Below are positions 7,755 to 12,706 of a stretch of DNA of 20,966 bases, in pieces. The first letter of the stretch is position 1; each line of letters begins with the position of its first letter. This DNA comes from a virus, in IMG/VR virus record IMGVR_UViG_3300031957_001524, positions 1 to 20,966 of that record; one strand, 5' to 3'. The notes under the pieces were generated by a model that was given only the letters and a program-made list of their open reading frames with translations, searched no databases and was not told the origin of the DNA. Made by a program: the position numbers and the translations under genes.

Positions 7755-8009
7755 TTATTTTAAAATGAAATACATAGATAACATTGCACCTATCGTATAC
7801 CCCACTGAACTTGATAGAGCTAAGTAAAATCTACCCCTCCATGTCTTCTCATCTGCTACATAACCAGCAAATGGTAATGCTATGAATGGACCTAAGAATG
7901 CCCATAACATAGTTGATGCCATGTCTTTATTTGCTACTGAACTGATATACATGGTACTACCTATTTCAAGTGCTAGTGCTGAGAAGAATATTATTAAGTA
8001 TTTTTTCAT
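7755..8009 (-). CDS. Small integral membrane protein, unknown function
   Basis: The protein has 84 residues with three likely membrane segments: about 4-18 (YLIIFFSALALEIGS), 34-52 (MLWAFLGPFIALPFAGYV) and 63-82 (LALSSSVGYTIGAMLSMYFI). They are separated by short charged loops, including DEKTWRGRF (about 54-62). It is not a transporter of recognisable type. Similar small membrane proteins with an EKTWxxRxxLALxxSxGYxIG pattern occur in marine phages, from memory. There is no Shine-Dalgarno, and the start lies within the 48-aa gene (44-base overlap). A lysis or membrane-modification role is possible but unproven. Confidence 0.75.
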   Translation of the reverse strand: MKKYLIIFFSALALEIGSTMYISSVANKDMASTMLWAFLGPFIALPFAGYVADEKTWRGRFYLALSSSVGYTIGAMLSMYFILK

Positions 8010-8112
8010 TAAAAGTTTTTTTACATATAAGTTTTATAATTTCTTTATCTTGTTGTGTGTATTGTGCTGAATACCATTCAGGGAATTTCTTTGGGTCTAT
8101 ATAGTTATCCAT
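7966..8112 (-). CDS. Small hypothetical protein (48 aa) bridging two genes
   Basis: This is a short gene in the junction between two longer ones. Its ATG at 8112 overlaps the stop of the 92-aa gene by eight bases (ATGGATAA), and its TGA falls inside the next gene. The product starts MDNYIDPKKFPEWYSAQYTQ and continues QDKEIIKLICKKTFNEK, with a KFPEWYSAQ segment rich in aromatic residues and a charged helix. The last 11 or so residues overlap the downstream gene and look less constrained. Without it a gap of about 95 bases would remain in an otherwise gap-free operon. Function unknown. Confidence 0.6.
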   Translation of the reverse strand: MDNYIDPKKFPEWYSAQYTQQDKEIIKLICKKTFNEKILNNILLSTST

Positions 8113-8383
8113 AATATTTTTTCTTTATTGTATCTATTATGTGTCTATGGCACCCCCCACATCCTGTCTTTATTATCTTTCTATTTGCATCGTATATGAT
8201 GTTGTATAACTGGTAAACTTTCTCTAAGTCTTTTCTCTCTTTCCTACCGTGGTTGAAGAAGAATGGTCTATTGTTTCTTACCCACTCTTCTAGTAATTGT
8301 TGTTCTGTTGGTGGTGGTGGTGTTACAACAGGTTTTACTCTCAACGTGATATTCTTATTGTCATTGTATTGTTTTTCTTCCAT
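8105..8383 (-). CDS. Hypothetical phage protein with CGGCHRH motif
   Basis: The protein has 92 residues. The N-terminal third is polar with a run of prolines (VVTPPPPTEQQ, about 19-29), followed by a helical region with an FFFNHGRKERKDLEKVYQLY stretch (about 41-60). The C-terminus holds KTGCGGCHRHIIDTIKKKYYG, where C-x-x-C-H-x-H could coordinate a metal ion, though one such cluster is not a full zinc finger. The start overlaps the sigma-like gene by 23 bases. From its place between the sigma-like and terminase genes it may be a regulatory or packaging accessory protein. I do not recognise the family by name. Confidence 0.7.
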   Translation of the reverse strand: MEEKQYNDNKNITLRVKPVVTPPPPTEQQLLEEWVRNNRPFFFNHGRKERKDLEKVYQLYNIIYDANRKIIKTGCGGCHRHIIDTIKKKYYG

Positions 8384-8960
8384 AACTTTCTAATATTTTA
8401 GTTTTTAGTATTTTTAATGTTTTATTATCAAATTTAATATCTGTTGTCTTATCTGTAAACATTTTACTTTTTATATGTTCCAACCCCTCTTTGAAATTCT
8501 TCTTTATTGTTGTTCTTGGTATATTTAATCTTCTACTCATCTCAGCAAAGTTTCCTAATGTAAAGTAGAGTAATATTAACATTACATAGTATCTCTCCCT
8601 ATTTGTTCCCTTATACATTTCATCTAAGATGTTTAGGACGTTCTCTATTTGATTATCTTTATCTAAGTCATACTCTACCACCTTTATCTCACTTATCTCT
8701 TTATATTCGACAAGATGTTGTTTCTTGTATAATTTGTAATGGTCAGAACTTTTACTTCTTGATTGGTTGAGGGCTACCCTAACTATGAACCATCGTGCTT
8801 CGTTATTCTCAATTAGTTGTTCAGCTTTTGGATGTTGGATGAATATCATAAGTACCTCATGAAATAAATCCTCCTTAACACTATCGTTTTCGTATTTGAT
8901 AGCCCCCTTTATCCAACCTTTTATCTCTTCATAATTTTTGTTTACCCAATCGTTGACCAT
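8361..8960 (-). CDS. Sigma-70 family-like transcription factor
   Basis: The protein has 199 residues. Residues about 10-80 resemble sigma region 2: KEDLFHEVLMIFIQ corresponds to the 'DlvQEvFlrl' helix, and ARWFIVRVALNQSRS to the 'arayLyriarNlald' DNA-melting helix. Residues about 102-167 resemble region 4, with a helix-turn-helix GNFAEMSRRLNIPRTTIKKN and a following EGLEHIKSKM helix. The layout matches small ECF-type sigma factors. It would redirect host RNA polymerase to phage promoters, probably late ones. The gene lies just downstream of the divergent region holding three copies of a phage-specific promoter element. It overlaps HNH by 19 bases. The region 2 match is clear but not textbook, so a region-4-only regulator is possible. 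Confidence 0.75.
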   Translation of the reverse strand: MVNDWVNKNYEEIKGWIKGAIKYENDSVKEDLFHEVLMIFIQHPKAEQLIENNEARWFIVRVALNQSRSKSSDHYKLYKKQHLVEYKEISEIKVVEYDLDKDNQIENVLNILDEMYKGTNRERYYVMLILLYFTLGNFAEMSRRLNIPRTTIKKNFKEGLEHIKSKMFTDKTTDIKFDNKTLKILKTKILESYGRKTIQ

Positions 8961-9370
8961 GTCTTATGTCTTACCACATCTCTAATGGTTGAGGGGTTAC
9001 AGTCATACTTTGCTGCTAACTTTGCAAATGTGATTGATTCTTTCTCAGCGTATTCTTGTCTAATAGCTTCTGCCTTTTCCATGTTGAGTTTATTGTAACT
9101 CCTCTTTCTTATGTTTTCTTTTTGAGTTATACATTCTAAGTTCTCCAACCTATTGTCTGTTTTATCCTCGTTAATGTGGTTAATTTCCATTCCTAATGGT
9201 ATCTTACCCTTGAAGGTTTCCCATACAAATCTGTGTACATACATTGCTTCTGTACATCCCCCTTCGTAGTAAGCCTTGAATTGTTTATATCCATCTGAAT
9301 GACTATAAGGAGATAGTTTATAACCATCCTCATTATACACGTTACCTTCTTTATCACAATTGTATTCCAT
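8942..9370 (-). CDS. HNH endonuclease with C-terminal helix-turn-helix
   Basis: The protein has 142 residues. The N-terminal part (DKEGNVYNEDGYKLSPY) is a beta-rich start typical of NUMOD4/HNH proteins. The HNH core spans about 44-90: VHRFVWETF, then MEINHINEDKTDNRLENLEC and ITQKENIRK, with the His at about 65, Asn at about 73 and the 'N-L-E' helix expected of HNH_3 proteins. Residues about 97-137 form a helix-turn-helix (FAKLAAKYDCNPSTIRDVV) likely to read DNA. Possible roles are a free-standing homing endonuclease or a packaging-associated nuclease near terminase. It is the first gene of the leftward operon, with a promoter element 17 bases upstream. Confidence 0.88.
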   Translation of the reverse strand: MEYNCDKEGNVYNEDGYKLSPYSHSDGYKQFKAYYEGGCTEAMYVHRFVWETFKGKIPLGMEINHINEDKTDNRLENLECITQKENIRKRSYNKLNMEKAEAIRQEYAEKESITFAKLAAKYDCNPSTIRDVVRHKTWSTIG

Positions 9371-9387
9371 TGTTATATTGTTTAATA

Positions 9388-9427
9388 GTTTATATCAATA
9401 AGTATGTACCTAATATAAAAAAGTCAA
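9388..9427 (-). promoter_or_regulatory. Composite promoter-like element, leftward copy (P-left)
   Basis: On the minus strand: TTGACTTTTT, 13 bases, then TACTTATTGATATAAAC, ending 17 bases before the HNH ATG. TTG and TACTTATT are 20 bases apart, the same spacing as in the two plus-strand copies. Probably drives HNH, the sigma-like gene and the terminase operon. Confidence 0.6.
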
Positions 9428-9453
9428 TTTTCAAAATAATTTTTTTAACTATT

Positions 9454-9490
9454 CAGACTTTTTATTAACTGTGATATACTTATCAAATAC
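9454..9490 (+). promoter_or_regulatory. Composite promoter-like element, rightward copy 1
   Basis: CAGACTTTTT, 13 bases, then TACTTATCAAATAC. It shares ACTTTTT and the 20-base spacing with the other two copies, but has CAG in place of TTG. It faces the gene-free stretch 9491-9690 and would drive a transcript across it. Confidence 0.5.
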
Positions 9491-9514
9491 CGAGTGGATA
9501 CGTGAGTACAGTGC

Positions 9515-9546
9515 AGACACCTTTCTCTCCCCACGAACGATAGATA
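9515..9546 (+). repeat. Direct repeat copy 1 in island
   Basis: AGACACCTTTCT, an 11-base spacer, then CGATAGATA. Both blocks recur exactly at 9648-9673 with a 5-base spacer. Confidence 0.85.
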
Positions 9547-9607
9547 ACATTAGCGAGTATACCTTTGGAAACTTCAGTTGTAATAGCCTGTTTGGAACAG
9601 ATACCTT

Positions 9608-9635
9608 ACCTCTTACTGAGAGGTGTCTTTTCTTG
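9608..9635 (+). terminator. Weak hairpin with T-rich tail, possible terminator
   Basis: ACCTCT-TACTG-AGAGGT (9608-9624) is followed by GTCTTTTCTT. The stem is only six pairs, and its 3' arm can form a 12-pair alternative with 9647-9658, so termination here is uncertain. Confidence 0.3.
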
Positions 9636-9647
9636 CCTACTTCTTTA

Positions 9648-9673
9648 AGACACCTTTCTATTCCCGATAGATA
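9648..9673 (+). repeat. Direct repeat copy 2 in island
   Basis: AGACACCTTTCT, ATTCC, then CGATAGATA: 12 of 12 and 9 of 9 matches to copy 1. The start of this copy also forms the 3' arm of a 12-pair stem with 9618-9629. Confidence 0.85.
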
Positions 9674-9699
9674 TTATTATAAAATAATTTATATATTAT

Positions 9700-9739
9700 T
9701 TGACTTTTTAATAATTCTGTGATATTTATTAGTATAACG
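9700..9739 (+). promoter_or_regulatory. Composite promoter-like element, rightward copy 2
   Basis: TTGACTTTTT, 13 bases, then TATTTATTAGTATAACG, ending 18 bases before the ATG of the 78-aa gene. The layout is the same as the leftward copy at 9388-9427. It most likely drives the 78-aa gene. Confidence 0.6.
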
Positions 9740-9757
9740 ATTTAAACAGTAATACAA

Positions 9758-9994
9758 ATGAGTAACACAAGAAAAGAAGCATTCAGAAGAATGCAAGAAC
9801 TAAAACAACAAAAGATTGGTACAACCAAGATTACAATCCCTCAACCTAAACCAAGAGGTAGAAGAGTTAAACAAGATGAAATCTATTCAGAGATGGTAGA
9901 TAGATTTTGGGATGATGTGGAAAACAAGATGATTGATTTATCACGTTGGAATGGTGAAGGGTCACCTTGGTTATACAGAGAACTCGTAGACTAA
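9758..9994 (+). CDS. Small basic hypothetical protein (78 aa), plus strand
   Basis: The product starts MSNTRKEAFRRMQELKQQK, has a proline- and arginine-rich middle (PQPKPRGRRVKQDE, about 29-42), and ends in a helix-like acidic and aromatic part (MVDRFWDDVENK, LSRWNGEGSPWLYREL). The basic middle suggests nucleic-acid binding, but no known domain is recognised. It is one of only two plus-strand genes in the window and has its own promoter-like element and a strong terminator, so it is an independent transcription unit. It has no Shine-Dalgarno, with ACAGTAATACAA before the ATG. Its opposite orientation and own signals suggest an early or regulatory gene, or a moron-type insertion. Confidence 0.8.
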   Translation: MSNTRKEAFRRMQELKQQKIGTTKITIPQPKPRGRRVKQDEIYSEMVDRFWDDVENKMIDLSRWNGEGSPWLYRELVD

Positions 9995-10021
9995 AGTCTG
10001 CCTATTATTAAGTCTATGAGT
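9982..10021 (+). other. Hairpin over the stop codon of the 78-aa gene
   Basis: ACTCGTAGACT (9982-9992) pairs with AGTCTATGAGT (10011-10021): 11 pairs with one G-U, and an 18-base loop. It covers the TAA of the 78-aa gene and lies directly before the terminator stem, so the mRNA would end in two consecutive hairpins. Confidence 0.55.
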
Positions 10022-10057
10022 GGGGGATAGTTTATAGTTCTATCCCCCTTTTCTTTT
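10022..10057 (+). terminator. Strong Rho-independent terminator after the 78-aa gene
   Basis: GGGGGATAG (10022-10030) and CTATCCCCC (10040-10048) form a perfect 9-pair stem with a 9-base loop, followed by TTTTCTTTT. The T-tract is on the plus-strand side only. Confidence 0.92.
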
Positions 10058-10083
10058 GTCATTTTCTAATTATTATATATTTG
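10055..10083 (+). promoter_or_regulatory. Bacteroidota-type promoter (TTTG, 17 bases, TATATTTG)
   Basis: TTTG at 10055-10058 and TATATTTG at 10076-10083 are 17 bases apart. TATATTTG matches the -7 consensus TAnnTTTG exactly, and TTTG matches the -33 box. Transcription would start near 10088-10090. The TTTG overlaps the end of the preceding terminator's T-tract, giving a back-to-back terminator and promoter. Confidence 0.6.
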
Positions 10084-10087
10084 TTCA

Positions 10088-10195
10088 TGTATTCTAGTAG
10101 GGGGGATGTTCCATTTGTTATGAATCGTTTCTTTAGTATTTTCATTATCCCCCCATTTATTTAAAGACCTCTAAGAACGCTTAGGGGTCTTTTTA
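10088..10195 (+). ncRNA. Candidate ~105-nt small RNA or attenuated leader
   Basis: The stretch begins just after the TATATTTG promoter and ends at an intrinsic terminator. GGGGGGAT (10100-10107) and ATCCCCCC (10147-10154) form a perfect 8-pair long-range stem, with ATGAA/TTCAT (10120-10124 and 10141-10145) inside it. It holds no plausible open reading frame. It could be a free small RNA, or the leader of the 60-aa gene that begins 12 bases after the terminator, in which case the terminator would act as an attenuator. The start site is inferred from the promoter match. Confidence 0.5.
10165..10195 (+). terminator. Intrinsic terminator directly before the 60-aa gene
   Basis: AGACCTCTAAG (10165-10175) and CTTAGGGGTCT (10180-10190) form an 11-pair stem with one G-U and an AACG loop, followed by TTTTATATTT. 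On the other strand the tail is TTTAAAT, so it may also weakly stop leftward transcription from the portal operon. Confidence 0.85.
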
Positions 10196-10206
10196 TATTT
10201 ATTAAT

Positions 10207-10389
10207 ATGAAGAACAATACATTTATATTAGACAAGTTTTTATTTAGAGATACAGGAACAATCTCATTAGACGATTACATGATGGTGCGTCATTTCTTTG
10301 GACGTATGGGTTATGATACATCCAAGAATATTCATTTTCAATTTTGTAAGAAATATGGATTAAAGTACGAAGTTCCTAACGAGAGATGA
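10207..10389 (+). CDS. Small hypothetical protein (60 aa), plus strand
   Basis: The product starts MKNNTFILDKFLFRDTGTIS and continues DDYMMVRHFFGRMGYDTSKN, ending in a basic aromatic helix (FQFCKKYGLKYEVPNER). Its soluble, mixed alpha/beta composition looks like a genuine protein, but I do not recognise the family. The ATG follows directly on an intrinsic terminator with only about 12 bases between, so expression would need readthrough or an unseen start. A TATTTATTAATAT element overlaps the ATG (10196-10208). Its last 30 bases overlap the end of the converging 45-aa gene. Confidence 0.6.
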   Translation: MKNNTFILDKFLFRDTGTISLDDYMMVRHFFGRMGYDTSKNIHFQFCKKYGLKYEVPNER

Positions 10390-10497
10390 TACTTGTTGTT
10401 CTAACGTTGTAATTCGAGCTTCAATAATTTGTATTTGTTGTTGTAACGTGTTTTTGTTAATTTCTCTGTGTTCGTGTATTCTTTTTGTTTGAGACAT
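10360..10497 (-). CDS. Small coiled-coil protein (45 aa) after the connector gene
   Basis: This is a short gene whose ATG (10497) overlaps the stop of the connector gene as TAATG, the same coupling used elsewhere in these operons. The product starts MSQTKRIHEHREINKNTLQQ and continues QIQIIEARITTLEQQVSSLV. From about residue 18 hydrophobic residues recur at heptad spacing (L, I, I, I, L, V, L), so it is probably a coiled coil that oligomerises. Its codons look like those of its neighbours. It is the last gene of the portal operon and may be a small neck or assembly factor; function unknown. It converges on the 60-aa gene with a 30-base overlap. Confidence 0.65.
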   Translation of the reverse strand: MSQTKRIHEHREINKNTLQQQIQIIEARITTLEQQVSSLVRNFVL

Positions 10498-11054
10498 TAA
10501 TTCATTGGATTAGGATTATCAGGAAGATTGTCCCCACATCCATAAGGTTTTGGAATATACACCCCATGGAAATAAGGATTGTTCTTATTCGGCATCATAC
10601 CATCTGTACCAGGGTTTAGGTATTCAGGGAACTGTTCTTGATTATCTCTAATGTATTCTCTAGTTCTTTCACCATAGAATTGTGCTGTGTCTTGTATTGA
10701 CCCCCTAACATATTTTAGTGCAGTTAAATCAGTTGTTGAACTCTCTTCACTTGTTGGTGTTAAAATAGCCTTATTCTTTATCTTATAGTTCAATGAAGGG
10801 AATGCAAGGTAAACTGCATAGTTTGCTAAGGTTGGAGCAATATAGTCGTTTAGAAGAGTCTGATAATAACCTGTAACTGTATCGTTACTTATCTTGGTCT
10901 GTAATGCTTGATAGAATGTTGTACCTAAAATATCTTGTATGTAGATATCTTGTGCTTGAACAACAAAGGGGGTTAACTCTTGTGGTTCAACATTGTCATG
11001 TACTGCTGTTAATTTCTTTAATCTTGCTTCTGATATAAATATTACACTACTCAT
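10497..11054 (-). CDS. Head-tail connector / adaptor-like protein
   Basis: The protein has 185 residues. It starts MSSVIFISEARLKKLTAVHD and continues with helices: PFVVQAQDIYIQDILGTTFY (about 29-48), then YYQTLLNDYIAPTLANYAVY. It ends in a long extended tail rich in Pro, Asn and Gly (NPYFHGVYIPKPYGCGDN). An all-helical body with 'QdiyIqdiLGt.fY..L' resembles DUF6712-like or gp6-type connector proteins of Bacteroidota phages, which sit under the portal. Location directly after the portal gene (ATGA overlap) supports this. The family match is from memory; the structural role is likely. Confidence 0.6.
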   Translation of the reverse strand: MSSVIFISEARLKKLTAVHDNVEPQELTPFVVQAQDIYIQDILGTTFYQALQTKISNDTVTGYYQTLLNDYIAPTLANYAVYLAFPSLNYKIKNKAILTPTSEESSTTDLTALKYVRGSIQDTAQFYGERTREYIRDNQEQFPEYLNPGTDGMMPNKNNPYFHGVYIPKPYGCGDNLPDNPNPMN

Positions 11055-12145
11055 AATTCTACGTTTTCTTCAAAGTCTAATGTTGATGGTATTACTTTAA
11101 TTGATACGTTAATACCCATACCCCTTAATATTTTTTCAAGGTTCTTATTTACTGTTTTTTGTTTTTGTTCAATGACTGTAGACATGTAGTGAACATAAGC
11201 TACTTCCATCTCTTGTGCATTGTTACCTAAACCACTTGCTCCTTCTACTGTTAGTCCCACAAGTCTTGGTGAACTGATACGGTGAGCAGATAGTATACGA
11301 CTTGCAATTCTCGTTTCTAAAACCACGTAATAGTCATCGTTAGCACTATCTATGGTTGATATCTGTGGAGCTAATTCTTGACCCTCTGAGAAGGTTAGAA
11401 ACAGTTTACCTGCATTGTTCTCAGATGCAAATGCTTCATTCAAATCTCTATGTAAAGTTCTCATCTCATCAGGAGATGGTTCACCGTTTGGAAAGTTAAT
11501 GATAAGACCTGGTGACATTCCATTAGAAATATTACTGTTATGATAAACAGATATTCTACCATCAAGGTTAATGTCATTGACTGCCCCGATGTAATCAGGT
11601 AGAGGATATAAGTCAACACCTGGTGAGTATTGGTAGCAGTAATAGATTTGAGAGGCGTTGTCCCCCTTAGTATTTGTTTTGTCATAGATAGGGTATTCTA
11701 CTGGTTTATACTTACGTGTATTTGCCCAATTTGAAGAGTAGTAATAATGTGTAACCTCATCGTCATCATTTACTTTACCTGACCTTACTTTGTCAAATGG
11801 TAAGTGATATATCTCAGCAATCTTGTCACCACCTCTTGACCATATTACATTTAATGAGAAACCTCCATATAATAGGAAGTCATAACTAATCTTTCTGTAA
11901 ATGTCATCAAGGGTTTCTTCATCTCTGTTTACATACTCATCACCAATCATTTCAATACCTTCACCTACCATAGAGTCCAACTGAGAGTTGACACAAGTAT
12001 TGTGAATTGCACTTGACTGATATAGTTCAATAAGTTTTTGAGGGTATAAGTTATTCTCACCATAACTAACCCAATCTTTACCTCTTACTTCTTGGAAAGT
12101 AGGTAAATCAATTGCCGATAAATTTATTACTTTAATATTACTCAT
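11051..12145 (-). CDS. Phage portal protein
   Basis: The protein has 364 residues, short for a portal but complete. It forms the dodecameric ring at one capsid vertex through which terminase packages DNA. Signs of the family: an early DWVSYGENNLYPQKLIELYQ (about 25-44), SAIHNTCVNSQLDSMVGEG (about 45-63), the 'fllYGGFslnviwsr' core (about 89-104), LPFDKVRSGK (about 115-124), and a C-terminal helical stem around SRILSAHRISSPRLVGL (about 282-298) with TVEGASGLGNNAQEMEVAY. It overlaps both neighbours by ATGA. Position after capsid and tail-tube genes, and away from terminase, is unusual. Confidence 0.85.
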   Translation of the reverse strand: MSNIKVINLSAIDLPTFQEVRGKDWVSYGENNLYPQKLIELYQSSAIHNTCVNSQLDSMVGEGIEMIGDEYVNRDEETLDDIYRKISYDFLLYGGFSLNVIWSRGGDKIAEIYHLPFDKVRSGKVNDDDEVTHYYYSSNWANTRKYKPVEYPIYDKTNTKGDNASQIYYCYQYSPGVDLYPLPDYIGAVNDINLDGRISVYHNSNISNGMSPGLIINFPNGEPSPDEMRTLHRDLNEAFASENNAGKLFLTFSEGQELAPQISTIDSANDDYYVVLETRIASRILSAHRISSPRLVGLTVEGASGLGNNAQEMEVAYVHYMSTVIEQKQKTVNKNLEKILRGMGINVSIKVIPSTLDFEENVEL

Positions 12146-12603
12146 CCTCTATAATATGTATATTCTGCCCCGTCTTCTTGTATACGGGTTGCTTTATTTG
12201 TTGTATCTATTACATTGGTAAAGTCATTTATAACTTTACATAATTGTGTTATAAGTGGTTTTGTAAATACAGGTATAAAATTACTACCTCTTACTTCTAA
12301 ATCATAATATCCTCCGATATCTTCACTGTTTATATCTGCAGGTAATGATAGACCTGTTCCTGATATATCATTTCTATCCCAACTAAAACTAACATACCTG
12401 TCGTTATCATCTACCTTAGTCAATACAATGTATAGTATATCAACATCCCATTGATTAGTAAGTATTGGAGTAATATTTTTTAAATATTTGTTATTGAATT
12501 TGCTTTTAAAGAATAAAAAATAGTTTTCTTGCTCGTAACCTATGCTACTACTACCTTTATAAAATACAAGGTTTCTGCTGTCATCTGCAAAGTTAAATAC
12601 CAT
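12142..12603 (-). CDS. Hypothetical virion-associated protein (153 aa)
   Basis: The product is beta-rich: FNFADDSRNLVFYKGSSS, then WDVDILYIVLTKVDDNDRYV (about 52-71), GYYDLEVRGSN (about 97-107), and a C-terminus ending QEDGAEYTYYRG. The 'yYdLeVrGSN' stretch and the tyrosine-rich ending resemble small structural proteins of Bacteroidota phages, but no named family is recognised. It is the first gene of the portal transcription unit, with a TATATTTA promoter-like box upstream and a terminator for the previous unit before it. It overlaps the portal start by ATGA, so it may be a neck or head-fibre protein; this is inference. Confidence 0.7.
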   Translation of the reverse strand: MVFNFADDSRNLVFYKGSSSIGYEQENYFLFFKSKFNNKYLKNITPILTNQWDVDILYIVLTKVDDNDRYVSFSWDRNDISGTGLSLPADINSEDIGGYYDLEVRGSNFIPVFTKPLITQLCKVINDFTNVIDTTNKATRIQEDGAEYTYYRG

Positions 12604-12625
12604 ATCTTGCTTTGTTTTACACCCA

Positions 12626-12654
12626 TAAATATAGTTTATGCATTAAATGGCAAG
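12626..12654 (-). promoter_or_regulatory. Bacteroidota-type promoter before the portal unit
   Basis: On the minus strand CTTG (12654-12651), 17 bases, then TATATTTA (12633-12626). The -7 box differs from TAnnTTTG at its last base only, and the 17-base spacing is the same as at 10055-10083. TTG lies in the T-rich tail of the preceding terminator, repeating the back-to-back layout. Confidence 0.5.
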
Positions 12655-12680
12655 AAAAAGGGGAACGACTAGTTCCCCCC
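12651..12680 (-). terminator. Intrinsic terminator after the capsid/tail-tube unit
   Basis: On the minus strand GGGGAAC (12678-12672), loop TAGTC, GTTCCCC (12666-12660), then TTTTTCTT. It is a perfect 7-pair GC-rich stem 27 bases after the stop of the 177-aa gene. It separates the capsid unit from the portal unit. Confidence 0.85.
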
Positions 12681-12706
12681 TTTCAATTATATAATGAAGT
12701 CTAAGT

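Larger units (their letters stand above)
9491..9690. other. Gene-free island with repeats and competing hairpins
   Basis: This stretch lies between two rightward promoter-like elements, looks visibly richer in G and C than its flanks, and holds no convincing gene. It contains two direct repeats (9515-9546 and 9648-9673). The segment AGAGGTGTCT (9619-9628) can pair with three partners: ACCTCT at 9608-9613, AGACACCT at 9515-9522, or the second AGACACCT at 9648-9655. A CTGTT-TGG-AACAG hairpin lies at 9588-9600. On the minus strand one frame is open from 9673 to a TAG at 9449 (74 codons) with protein-like, basic composition, but no ATG, GTG or TTG near its upstream end; its only ATG (9550) gives 33 residues. 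It may be a structured RNA, a protein-binding region or a decayed gene. Confidence 0.5.

Noticed and set aside
9491-9690. tRNA or tmRNA gene in the GC-richer island
   Set aside because: No T-arm GTTCGA-type sequence and no cloverleaf arms could be assembled.
9471-9722. Plus-strand open frame of 83 codons across the island
   Set aside because: It begins at a GTG inside the promoter-like element, has no ATG near the start, and its C-terminal part runs through AT-rich spacer and the next promoter. It is better explained as the antisense of the minus frame or as non-coding.
11461-11685. Minus-strand 74-codon frame inside the portal gene
   Set aside because: It is an out-of-frame shadow within the portal gene, Thr/Leu-rich with no recognisable features.
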